This document shows positions 50,212 to 63,002 of a DNA stretch of 64,000 nt, piece after piece. How positions within the stretch are numbered: the stretch's first letter is position 1; every line of letters begins with the position of its first letter. The DNA is from Burhinus oedicnemus. Lineage: Eukaryota; Chordata; Aves; Charadriiformes; Burhinidae. Both the position numbers and the translations under genes were made by a program. Under the pieces are notes generated by a model. The model made no database searches. It was not told the origin of the DNA and saw only the letters and a list, made by a program, of their open reading frames with translations. The stretch covers positions 397,123-461,122 of the forward strand of contig VFFE01007042.1 of the NCBI GenBank assembly GCA_008921705.1, given 5' to 3'.

Positions 50212-53200
50212 TTGAAGACTTAAAATGAAGGAGAGGCAAGAAATACCCCACCGCTGATGCACTGGGCTGAGACTCAGGACATGTGAGTTCAACTCGCCTA
50301 CAGCTTTGATCTTGACACAGTCAATGGCAGAGACAGTGCTGTACCAGAGGCGTCACTGGTGAGGACTCCTGTAGCTGAAGTGGCCAAATTCTTTCCCTCA
50401 TGCCCAATTTTCACTTCCTTGTATGTTTGCTAAACTGGAATATTCAAGAGGAGGTTTTATACCCAGATGATTCTTAAACTAAACTTGGAGATACAGGGGT
50501 GTGGGTTTTCAATAAAACAGATTATGTTTTTTTAAGAAAAGAAAATTAGGGATGAAATTTACTATTTTGTCCTCTCAAAAATTACTGCAGCTCTTTCTTT
50601 GAGAAATGTGAGCATACAGATGCTTTTGAGCAGCAGTGTGAAAAACAGAAATGGAGCTATCTTACTGTCATTTACTGTCCCTATGACTATCCAGCCAAAT
50701 CTAGTCATGACAAGCCTCTGAAAAATGACAGTTCACTCATCTAAAGACCTGTTAGAATTTGGCAGCGTTGTCAAAACCCCCCCTTCTCAACACGTATTCA
50801 AAATCGGGCCTTAGATTTCTCAAGCTAGACACTCAGAAAAAGAGAAGCTTCAAATTTGATTTAAATTATTTGCATTGGCATCACGTACGGACTCTCTTGT
50901 GTTCACTCTTTACATTCAAAAGCACAAAGCCTATCTCGGCCGCCTTGTCCCGAGAGACCTTTCCCTTTCTGCAGTTCCTTGTCCACAGCGGAAAACATCT
51001 TCCAAATCCTACAACTGAGGCAGTGGTCTTGCAGATAACAACCCTCGTTTCACAAGCCTGGTTCATTCCTTGATCCATTCTTTACTGAAATAGATAAAAG
51101 CTTTCAAGGGCTTAAAAAATAAATAAGAAAAGAGACTACGAAATTAAAGACTGTTCTGTAAGCATTCAAAAGGCAACGTTAGCCCACCTAGTTCCAGACT
51201 TCTGCACTCTCTTTGCAACGTCATTGCTATGTCAGTGCCATTACTCTGGTTATGCATTCATACAACAACAGCAACAGGTTCCCCCCGCCGCCAAATGGTT
51301 CTCAAGTCTGAATATTGTACGTTAAGCTAACGGCATTTGTTCTGTCCAAATATATGACCATAAAGGGGCAGGTGAATTATACAAGGGCAAAAATTAATAG
51401 TACAGTTGTAATGCATTAATACATCGTTTTACATTTTACAACCCTACTAGTCAGGCCACTATAAATTTCATAGGAAATACACAGAATAAGCAATCTACTA
51501 AACAAATAGACCTATTTTAAACTCATAACTACAGAACAATCCTTATTTAATTCCACACATAACACATCAAATAAAATACTAATTTCACATTAAATAAAAT
51601 GGTCATTTCTAGGAGACAAGAAATTAAAACTTTTAAGACAGATCTAGTTAAATGATTTTACTCCACAATTTGAAATGCTGTCTGGTAATACTATGCAAGC
51701 AAGAAAAAAAACGAGTATCCAAGCAACTATTAAAAGTCCATACCTTGGCTATAATTTGGCAGTTTAGTATAAGCTGTAAATTGTACTGGTTACATTTGCA
51801 ACTTAAAATCCAGTCAACTCACCACTTAATTATCAACATGCATAGTTTAATTATAGTTCACCTAGTTTATTTCTATAACAGGGAATTCTGCTAAATGTGT
51901 AAAGAAGAAAATAGTTAGTAAATCGTGATGTATCATCGTAGCGCTAGGACCAAACGGGAGTGCTGTCAACAGCAATTCGTTAAAAACAGTAACATGGAGG
52001 CTTCTGCTATCTCGTTCAGCAATATTTAGCAGTTTTCAGTAAATTAATAGCAAACGAATTCTGCTTGCGGTGCAGAAAGTCTCCAGGCTGGGCACACTTC
52101 AGCTGGTGAGAAGCTGCAGGGAAGGTGCTGCACGTGCCTCACCCCACCTACTCACGCCACCCACTGAACCCATCCAGATGCCACCACGAGAAACGAGCTG
52201 CCTGAGCGGTTCAAAGAAGCCACGGCAAAAACAGGTATCGGATGTTAAGACAAAAAATTACCAGGTGTGTATCAAGTTCAGATTTCCTAATGCAATATAC
52301 CGTTAAAAATCTTATCACTATCAATGTACACCTTGAGGCATTAGTGTAAACTACTTGTATCATAAATGACACCAATAATTGACAAATAGCAACACTGCAA
52401 CGAGGCCAGGAAGAGATTTCATAGCTGTATTTAGAAATGAACTCATTAAAGATGCAAAAAATTTCATGATTAGTGCTACACTGCACATGATTTTTCCATT
52501 TTGATATGAATATGAGTTTATTATACTGCACTTACAGTCCAAATATCTGCCATAGCAATTTGATATAATTGATTTTTCTGTTAATTTCATTAAATTACTT
52601 TCAGTGCTATAAGTAACAAAATGCTGACTCCATTTCACTGCTGACTGACAGACACTGCTCAATGTACCTTGTTCAGTATCAAGATTTAAACGATGCTTAC
52701 ACAGTTTAAAAGCTCTGAAAGCCCTAATCCAGCAGAACTGAGTATGTTTCCTGAGGATAAGTAGCAGCCTGCCTTCATGTCATGTTTTACAATATCTATT
52801 CAGAATTCAGGAGTCTCCCAGGAATTAGGAATGCCGGAAAAATAGAGTTTACAGAATACATTCGAAGAGGTTTGATTAAAAAGAAATACTAGCTTGGCAG
52901 AACAGAAGGCATTTTTAGAGAACCTTGCTGTACTGTCTCTCCTCCATGTTTGCACAATGATAATTGGAAAACAACCAGAAGCCACTGAGTTTAGGTCCCA
53001 TGATCTCAATCATGTAATGCAATTTCCACGTTTATGGAAAAGCTTAATTAAAAAATGTCCCATGCAGTTCCCTAAAATAAATTGGCTGTACTTTCAGCTG
53101 GGAAAAGTGGAAGACAGACATTTTCTCACGTGCAAATGCTGTCATCGCCAAAGAAAGCATCACTGGGGAAAGGGACCAAAAATCAGTTTTGTGGTGCTAA

Positions 53201-53960
53201 AAGTAAGATGTCCACATTTTACTCCTGAACACCTGATTTAGCAAATACATTAGCTGGACGGCACAAAATACCCACAGAGTCATTTGGGAATTTGAGCGGA
53301 AGAGAAGAAGAAAACTACTGCAGATTCAACGGAAAGCAGCGAGGAAGGCTTGGCACCATCAGCAGCAGGCTGAACAGGACACAGGGGCACTACGGGCTGA
53401 TGGGGAAGGACTACCTTTCAGTCTGGTACTTGGACAGCAATTAGTGGTAAGAAGCCTGGGTTTAGAGAGATATATAATAAATAAATACAAATAAATTAAT
53501 GTAGTTAGTAATGATTCTCTATTCACCGCCGTGATCGCTTCCATGAATGATTTCAAAAATCTCCCTTGGCTCACCTTTTTTCAGGCTGAAGAATTTTAAT
53601 ACGCTTCCTCCTCATGAAGCAAAGGCCATCACCCAAGGATGACGACGGTGATGGAGACGTACAGAGAGCTGAGCAGACGGGATAAACAGAAGTGTTCACC
53701 TATCTCCTCTAACAAACACGTCGCCATTCCCATGTTCCTGTCACATTAATTCCATTACTGAGCACCAAGGAAAGGGGTATTAGGACGCACGGGGAACTAC
53801 CGGGTAAACGTACGCATCCCTTCTATGGCGATGCGCTGGTTAAAGCACACGTGCAAAATACGCGTGACACCTTTGCTATGAAATACTGCAGCACCTGCAG
53901 TACGCTGATGCTCATTCCACACGCAGGACCACCCCATCCTCGGAGCAACACCAGCGGGGG

Positions 53961-54064
53961 CTGCGTGTCTCTGTGTGTGTGTGTGTGTGTGTGTGTACAC
54001 AACACACACTGCAGCCAGCTGCGTGTGTGTGTGTGTGCGTGCGTGCAACGCACGCTGCAGCCGG
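53961..54064. repeat. Duplicated GT/AC microsatellite block
   Basis: Two similar units are adjacent. CTGCGTGT followed by (GT)n and then ACACACACTGCAGCCAG fills 53961-54018. CTGCGTGT followed by (GT)n with GCGTGC interruptions, then GCACGCTGCAGCCGG, fills 54019-54064. The GT run at 53972-53996 is the longest. The junction CACACACTGCAGCCAGCTGC followed by GTGTGTG can pair with itself with one bulge. Confidence 0.9.
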
Positions 54065-57000
54065 CAGGCAGGGAGCTGCGGCTGCGGCTGGAAGGCTTAC
54101 TCCATTCTTACAAGTTTTGCAAAATAATTTCCTGAGAGGGCAAACCGGCGTGATTATTTCCACGTATTCTGCCCAGTTCGCACTGGGCAGATGCCTAATG
54201 CAGTTGGGCGTGGAGGAAATGAAGCGTAGTTTGGAAAGAAGACGAAGCCTGGAAAAGTAACGGAGCAATATGAGGTTAAATATCCTGATAACAGGAAGAA
54301 ATCCTACAGACGGTTCAATTTAACATCCCGAATCGGTGTCTTGCAGAAGTGTAACCCTTTTGGCAACCACTGGCCAGCCTGGGAGGACAGCCGTGCTTCG
54401 CACTGCAGGGTGAGAGGCAAACGTAGGTGCCCGCACGGAGCGCAAGGAGGAAAGCCTGCTCTATGCGCAGCGGCTGCAGGGTCACCCGCAGCTACAGCGG
54501 CAATCTCCGTGTAACCGACCTGCGTGAAGCAGCGTGGGTGGCTCTGAAGTCAAATGCAAATCATGAGTGACTACAAATTTGAGGAAATAAAGACGGCAAA
54601 GAGCTAGTTTCCATTTCTTTCATATATTCTGAAATTGCAGTGATTGTTAATCCCATTAACATAAATCACGGAGTTGGGCATCTTGTATCAGATCAAATAT
54701 TCACGACAACAACAACTTTAAAGCTATCACCTTCAGATAAACAGACGCTGGTCTTACAGAAACACGGGGATAAAAGGAGGGGCGTAGAGAAATACATACA
54801 TTTGCATACAAGCTGTACATTTACATACAAATACATGCATTTACTTAATACGCCAGTCTATTGTAGCTACCAAAACATTCATTGCCGTAGAAAGAGCAAG
54901 AAATACACGCGCACGGGGCAAAGATTCTTCTCACCTATAAAGGGGCACCTGTGCACAACCTCAAGAGCCGCGGGTCAGAGATAGGGATCCAAGCAGCAGC
55001 CTTTGCTCACAGGCAGTACTAAATAACCCAAGTATATTGTATCAACTCTGCTTAACTACTGCAAAATTAATGTTGTTTTGCCCCAACTATTTTTAATTCT
55101 TTCGTATTGGCAACATGAAGGGCGGGTGCTTTTGGTATTTAACACCGAAGGCAGATAAAGATACTCTGAGCTGAACAAAAGCTAGTAAAATAACCTGCAA
55201 TAGGTAACCTTGCAAACAAGATCAGAGAAGCCAGCGCCTGCACGGATGACAAAACGAACACGAAACTAATGCAGCGCTTGGAACAATTCATCACGAGTGC
55301 CTCAGGGGCAGATTTACAAATGATGCGTGTAAGTGCCTCCTAAGACTTGCAGGAGCTGCCAGCTGTGAGAGCTGCCTAACACCTATTCACTTGAGAAGCC
55401 ACCAGCCCCTCGACAAGGCAGCGCAATTTCTGTGCCTAAATTACTGCGGAGATCTTGCAGGCTCCCGTCTGCAACTGTAGGCACCTAAACGCCTTTGTAG
55501 CTCGCACCAGTCAGCCCTCTGGTACCTGCTGTCTCACCGAAAATTACCTGTGGTACTTTTAAAACTGAGCCTTGGAGATCCTCAGGTACTTTTGAGTAAT
55601 TTTTGCTTTGGCAAAAGGTCAAAAAGGACAAATGTGAGAAGAAATTGTAAAACCTCGGCTTATGTCCCATGAAAGCCTTGATGTAAATCTTGGTTGCCAT
55701 ATGATACCCAACTAATGAGTAGTATTACTCCAATACCTAAAACATCTAGTATCAGGACACAGGGAGTAACACCACAGGTTGCCGCATCAGTTTGTCACGC
55801 CAAGAGAAGTTCAAGGACATTTCAGCAAATTCAAAAAAGCAATGATTTCTTACTGGCATCCTCCCTTTTCTCTCTTGTAGCCATGGGAACACCTTCAGAA
55901 GCCCTGACCAGGCAATGATGAGCAGGTCTTAGTTTCGTTCCAGGAGGCAGCACCTGGGATGAGCGAGGGAGAGAAGCTTCCACCTGCCTGACTTGCTATT
56001 TACTTTTAAGCATTTTCTGCAAGATCCAACTAGAACATGTTGCTATTTTTGCACCAAAGTTTATGTTAATTTCATCTTGTTTTACCATAAAATCTTAAAT
56101 CACACTTTGTTATAATGTGAATCACTGATCTGAAAACTACACACTGGAATATGTCCTCTTTTTTTCTCTCTCCAAAGAAAAGGCTGAGCACCAGTGATCT
56201 GCATCACCCCTTTACAGGATTGACCCATAAACTTGATATTAGTTACCAATTTCTGAATAAACCCTCACAGAAAAAAAAACCCAACTTGTTTGCAGAAGGA
56301 TGTTGAGTGTTTGGCACTGATATCTTGACTGCAAGATATCTTGGAAGACAGAATATAATTTTGTGTCTTCTCTGAAAATGTGCACTGAGGGGTTTTTGTG
56401 GGTTTTTTGGTCAATAGCATTGTGGAAAACCGCTGAAAATTTTCAACTCCTGCCACAGCAATACGTACAGGACCTACAGCTGCAAGTGAGTACTCAGCAG
56501 GATAACGCACATGGAATAAAAGAGGACTACCGCATGTGTGTATGTGTTTGTGTAAGCAAGACCGTATGCTGACCGGGGTTTTATTTCAAATAAGAAAAGC
56601 CTGGAGAAATAGGTCAGACCTTTTAAGAAATAATTTGTATTTCTTGGTACCTTCTGTTGGCTGAATGAATCAACAACCGTGTTTATAATGTCTTTCCAGT
56701 TGCACGTAGAGCGGTTGGTTCCATGGAAGTGGTGACAGATGTTTGTCATTGCTTTCTGTCCCTAAGCCCAGAAGAAGCTGAAGGCTCCCTACCCAGCATC
56801 ACGGCACAACGCAGGTTCGCTTGCCAGCGTCAGGGCCAGGACCCTCCTGCCACGATACAACAGGAATTGCTGGGGAAAGTATCCTCCTAGCGCAGTCATC
56901 CCAGCTGCCCCCACACCCTCAGAAGCCCCATCCCCTCTTCTCACCCGGCTCTCCCATGCTGCCAGCTCCCACTGCCCATGCCTGCAAGCCCCACAGCCCT

Positions 57001-58859
57001 GCACTGTACCCCAGACACCCCAACCCTTCCCCCGTGTTCGGACGGCGGCTCCCCGCCTGCCCCCGAGATAGCTGGCTCCATCACACGCTTCTGCTGGTTG
57101 GGAGCATCGGGAAACGGCCGATAACGGCAGAGCGTTTGTTATCAGCGCCCTTCCATCTCTGCTGGCACAGATTTCTGCGAAAGCAGGAAGAACCTGAGAC
57201 GGCAGACATCTCTATCTCTGACAAACCTGATGGAAACTGGCCAAAAGATTAAAAAGTTACTGGGGGGGTTGTAGATTTGTCGGTCTCTCAAATGGACTGA
57301 GAAAAGAAAAGAAGGCAAGATCCATCGCTTTCATTTTGTTTCCCTAGGAAAGCAAGCAAAATATTACAAAACGTTAGCTAGTGTTTATTGCACGTTACCT
57401 TTCAAATTGCACTGAAAATTGACGCATTTACAAAATCCCATAGAAGTCAATAATATTTTTGTTAAAGATTTCTGCCAGCACCATCACCTAGTGAATCAAC
57501 TAAGGGAAGATAACTGTGTACCAGCGAGCTTTAGGCAGGCTCTGCAATACAACCCCGGTGGTCTGGGTACACCAAACTTCAGGGTCAGTGCTCCCACCCC
57601 TTTTCAATGGGTTTTGTGCCAGCAACGAAGCAGCAGAATCCAAACGTAACTCAAGAACAAAACGCTACATTTGTTTGGATCACATTAAAGTCAGAAGGAG
57701 CTATTAAAAGAAGTTATAGCAGATGACCGGGTCCTGAAGAACCACAGGCAATAAATTCACGTGGCAGTTTTGTTTCATAACTTAAGTCCTACTTATTTTG
57801 TCTTTGCCTATTCTAATTACTCCCTGATATGGAATTAATGTAGAAATCAAATTAAATGCTCAGGAATGTACGAATCAGCTAGGCTGAAAAAAAACAACTA
57901 TTAAAAACCATTAGGTAAATACGTCAATTTAGAAATGAGTAATGTGGTTTTGCCTGAGCGAATGTACAAACACAAAGCCGAAATGGAGACTCATGATCCC
58001 AAGAAAGGAGCAGGCTCTCTGGGTCTTAAGGAGGTGCTGGTGGCCAGGGCTTGCTGTCCCGCTGCCTTCACGGAGCATTGCTGCTTGCAGGTGGCACTGG
58101 GGAGAAATACATTCAGAGCCATATAGCCTCTTGTCTGAAAAACCTCCCAAAAAGTGCTATTACGCTGAGATGACTAACAATGTAAACTTGTAGCAGGGAC
58201 GTAGCACTGGGACTACATAGATTGTCTAAACCGAGTCAACCAAAGTTAACATAAAGTGGAGATGAAAAATTGATGTTTTACATTGAGATTAACTCAGCAA
58301 AAGCAACTGTGGGTAGAGAAATAAGTCACAGTAAAATGGATAGGGGCCTTCTCTCTCCTCCGGATTTACAGTGAGAGAACTATCCCTGGATAACTGTTTC
58401 ACAATAAATACGTGAAGAAAAGAAATGGTTTTCAAAACAGCAAGATCTACGAATGTATTACTAACTCAGCATTGGTGGTGCTCCTACATTTCATGAAATT
58501 TTGGAAGCAAAGTGTGCAATAACATGGGTTTTAAAAGCACAAGTTCATTAAATGTAAATACTGCTGTCAACACAGCGAATACAAATGCTAGTTAAAGTAA
58601 ATTGATTCTTTAAAGCTGCTGATACGAATAAGTGTACATAATTCTATCTCTTAGAGCCTCTGTAATGAGGAGCTGTGCATCAAAGCCCAAGCAGACACCA
58701 GAAGCTGTGTAACCAATACCTTTCAGACACTGGCACGCTCCAGTAAGGACCACAAAGTATTTGCCACGTGCCGATACGGCACTTGGGGAACAGTGAGCAG
58801 GCCGCCGATACACACAGAGCACTCGCTATACAGAAGGCCCACAAAACTAGATGCATAGC

Positions 58860-59130
58860 ACACGCGGCACAATTTCCCCCAGGGAAACACCGCAGCAGAG
58901 TTGAAGCACTGCAGACGCGTGAACGAATCACCGCGCCGCAGCCAGCCCCTATTTCTGGGTTGCAGACCAGCTCTGGCCGCTGCCCGTACGACCTCTGGCA
59001 CGTCGGCATCGAGCCCAGCGGGCAGGGGACACCCTCGGTGCAAACCGGAGGAGGTGACCCGTCCCGCGGACAGTGCCCACCTCTGCCGGGGCTTCACCTG
59101 GGACTTGCTGGGGCTTTAGCCGGGACCTGC
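58860..59130. promoter_or_regulatory. CpG-rich patch (possible CpG island)
   Basis: By eye there are about 25 CpG dinucleotides in roughly 270 bp (clusters such as GACGCG, CCGCGCCGC, CCCGCGG) and high GC content, against an AT-rich, CpG-poor background. This could be an unmethylated regulatory element or a promoter. No transcript evidence is visible. Confidence 0.4.
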
Positions 59131-61539
59131 TGGTTGGCCCCAGCTCTGTCCTCAGGGGTTCGCTCTGGCAGCGGGCAGGCTCACGCAATCACACTACCTG
59201 TTAGTACCACACAAAGACCATTAGAGAAGGGAAGTGAGACCTGCAGGATTAAACATTAGGCCCAGTATAAAAAGGAGAAGCTACCCTGCGAGTCCTGCTC
59301 ATGTTAATCTCTTTTCTGGCAAAATATTGATAGAATTTTTACTATTTCTTCAAGAAGCTGAAGAGCCCGCCCTGGTTTCCCAGCTGAGAGAATACAAAAC
59401 CCCCTCCAAGTGCCGGGGGAGCCACAGAAGACGCTTGTAAAGCCACACCAAAACGTTTAAGTGTCTTCACTACCTCTTTTCTTGAATATTACTATGTTTT
59501 CTCTAGCAAAGAGAGCTTAACCAGTGAGCCTAAAAATACACCTAAGAACAATTTTTCCTGCATAATGAGATATGTACACATTGGCAAGTACTTAAAAATT
59601 ATCCCTATTATAGCACATTGACAAAAACCTGCACCAGAAACCTCATTTAAATGCCAGTCTATCAACACTGTCAGTGTATATTTTAAGAAAGAAAAAATAA
59701 ACTCACACATAAAACTTCATTTAATCAAAGTTTTCCAAATCATATTGCCACCTCAGGTATAAGACTCCACTTGTATTAAACAGAAAGCAAATAAAGTACA
59801 TTCTTTGCTCCAAAGTGAGATTATGTTTCCCTTTTAGACATGGAAATTATCAAAGGTCCAGTGGTAATATTTGTAAAAAATAGTTTCCCTAAGGAGACTG
59901 TGGCGTCAGCTGAAATGCCAATCCTTCAATTGTTTACTAGAATAAATGCCAGTATTATCCTTGAGAGGAGTACTGATGTAACAAAAGGGTTATAAGTGTT
60001 ACTCTGATGGGAATAAGTCTTACTTCACATACGAACAGAGTAATAAAAGAGCATTAATTTTCATTATATAATTGCTATCATGGGGGTTTTTTTAACTTCT
60101 CATATGTTTAAATAGTATTGAAGAGCAAGAACGACATTCTTCTGATATTAAAAAGACTGCAAAAGAGGAAGGTGCTCTGTAATTAATAAATCTTTGTTTG
60201 CAGAAGTACACATTCAGTGCTTAAACAGCAAACCCATGTTATTTCTACCAAGGTATGTTGGAACGCGCAGATATATGCACAGAATTTGCTGCTCGCAGCA
60301 GATTTCACACACACAAAGTGACTTACTGTTTTAAGAACTTGGTAGCTTACTAGTGGATGATGTGAGGTAAGAAGTATGCATTTTTGAAGTTAATTGCTCC
60401 CAACCTATTTTTCTGTGAAAGCAAAGGAACCAAGAGAGAACACAGAGATGAAACTTTTTAGAAAAAGTGAAGTGTGAATCAATACACTTGATTCTTCTTC
60501 ACTCCCAACCAAAGCGTATTTGGATTTAAAAACAAAAAAAAGCACGAGTGAGAAGACTTAAAATAGACATACATATCACTGTATTTTCCTCTTTCTTCTA
60601 GAAAGAGAAGTCAACAATATCAAAACAACAATTACGTGCCACTCTGAACTGAAATAAAGTTCATGGTATTCAGGAAAATGTCATATCCACATGGAGCAGA
60701 GGCCCAGATATCTCAGTACTTCATCAGTTTAACTAATACAGGTCTTTTTTGTACTCTGCTGTCGGGCTAATGACCGTATCTACTGAAACAACCCACCATT
60801 TATTTAAGGGGGAAACCTGATTTTAAGAAGGCAAAGATAACTCCAATATCGCACTACACGCATTTAGCTTCCAGATTATTCCTTACTGCATTTTATTTAC
60901 ATTGTCCTAGTCACTGAAGGCCTGAACGGACTAGCCGTATGACTTGCTGGGCACCTGAAAATGGCAACTTTAATTTGTTTAAGCATGCACTTCAGGAGAG
61001 CATCAGTGTTATCCTGTATCTTTAATGCCCTCTATAACAGTTTCTCCTATTTCCTCGGTCATTACTGTAGCACCAACAGGCAAAATTCCCCCTTCTGTAA
61101 ACACCTGCCCCAGGTTCTATAAGCTTAGTGGTATTTCACAAGAGAAACAGCCCATACGTCAGACCCAACTCGCGGACCAGAGACACAGTCCACATCCACT
61201 GAGGTCCCTGTGATTCCTCCTTTTACTTCCCATGTAAGCAGGACCGGACCACATCTGAAAGCCAAGGTATCCATGGCTAGGCCTAATTAGTCATGGAAAT
61301 ACCCAAATCGTTCAAACAACTCAACATCAATACAGTGAATTTAGGCTGCCTACAATGATGTTAAGAAATTTTCTGTGTACCCAAGTAGATAGCATTGATT
61401 TCAGCAATAATTGCTCAGAAAGACAATTTTAGAATCAAATTAGCAGTTAAATAATTGCAGAAATTATACAGAGAGATTTATTTGATTGGACAGTTGTAAT
61501 AATAGCTACAGAAATCTATCCTACATATGCTCTGCATAA

Positions 61540-61561
61540 TAAGCTACATTATTGTAGCTTA
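61540..61561. repeat. Perfect 9-bp inverted repeat
   Basis: TAAGCTACA, a 4-base loop TTAT, then TGTAGCTTA. No T-run follows in a way that suggests a terminator, and this is a eukaryotic intron. It is likely incidental. Confidence 0.6.
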
Positions 61562-63002
61562 CAGTTAATATCGTTGAAAACAAATCGTGTTCCCAGAATA
61601 TGTTCCTGTAAGATTATCTCTTTGGGCTGATTTTAATTATCTGCATCACACTGAAAATATTGGATATATTAAAATACCTGATAAACTTTGAATATTCCAT
61701 ACTTTATTATCTCAGTCCTGTTCTTATTACGTATTACTTTTAATTCACCACTGATTTTTCAAATGAGCTGTTGGCTTTCCAACCAAATACACACTGCCCA
61801 GCCATTTCATCTAACAGGGATCCGCGTTCTGCAGTGTTGTGGAGGACTAGAGTCTAATTTCAGATAAGCATTATATGCGCTTACCTACAAGCACTCCAAG
61901 AGTTTCATTAATTGCAGTGGCTGGCTTGGGGACGTTTAAAGGACAAAAAGGAGATTAATATTAAAACACCATTCCAGTCGCCTACCTAGGACACTGAGAC
62001 CCACGCTGCAAAAAGAAGAAAGCCAAAGTCATCACGAAAGGAAAACAAACCAACTGAAATCTCGCCCTCATGAAAACCAGGGGTTGGGTTTCTGTGGGCT
62101 CCACCCTGGCCAGGATTTTCACAAGTGTATTTCCAACTCCCAAATAAACTATTACAAGAAGCACAAGAAGTCAAGCCGTATCTAATAAAACCCTAATACC
62201 CCAACTCTTTAGATGCATTTGAGGAATAGTCTTAATAGTGTTCACCTAGCATCCCTTTACCTCTGCCTGAAATACCTACGAAGAAAAGAGTATCAGACAG
62301 TTTGCAACTGGAAAGACTATTCAACTCGGTATGCTTGTCCTCTTCTCTTTACCTAATCCCTAATCCCCACCTCTCTTAAACTCATTCCTATGTACAGGTC
62401 TCAGCACTTGGCTTGATAAATCGGTCTCAAGTTTTGGCTGCACCGGTACTGCCGGGAAGGCAGCACAGCCCAGAGCACCGGTTCTGTACAGAGACACCTG
62501 GGACACATGGACACACGTTGACTTCCAAGTGTCTCCATGGTGGTTCATGAAACAGAAGTAACGCACAGAGCCCTCGGGAGCAGTGTCCCCTATGGTCAAG
62601 TAGTGTTTGGTTTTCCAGGAGCTTATTTTCCATGCATTTTTCCATTTCCAGTTTATATTCTTATAGTGCTAATTACTCAAATTTTGGATATTCTGTTTGT
62701 CCATACAGGAACATACAAAACACCATCCTGAACCAAGCAGGATCCATCCAGTCTCTGTCAGTCGGTGCAGCCAAGCACTACCAAAGAGTGCACCAGACCT
62801 ACATTTTGGGGGTTCTCGAAGTACCCATTTTTGTGGCAGTGAGTCCTACAGCTAGAGGAAGTATGAAGCAGCATTGACTGGTTTTGAATTAGACTTTTTT
62901 TTTATGAATTGCTGATTGTCCCCTTATTCCTAGTGCTAGGAGACAAAGCAAACAAAGAACAGTATTTATCTTTGTTCTATAATGTTGTGACATTTAAACA
63001 GG

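Larger units (their letters stand above)
50212..63002. other. Long non-coding stretch with CpG-rich patches
   Basis: No exon with splice support or interspersed repeat was identified. The 51.3-52.0 kb part is very AT-rich. From about 53.6 to 59.2 kb there are CpG-rich patches (54.34-54.54, 57.02-57.18 and 58.86-59.13 kb) and a duplicated GT/AC microsatellite. A 9-bp stem hairpin sits at 61540-61561. Confidence 0.5.

Noticed and set aside
53797..54268. His/Thr- or Cys/Val-repeat open frames on both strands
   Set aside because: They are translations of the GT/AC microsatellite.
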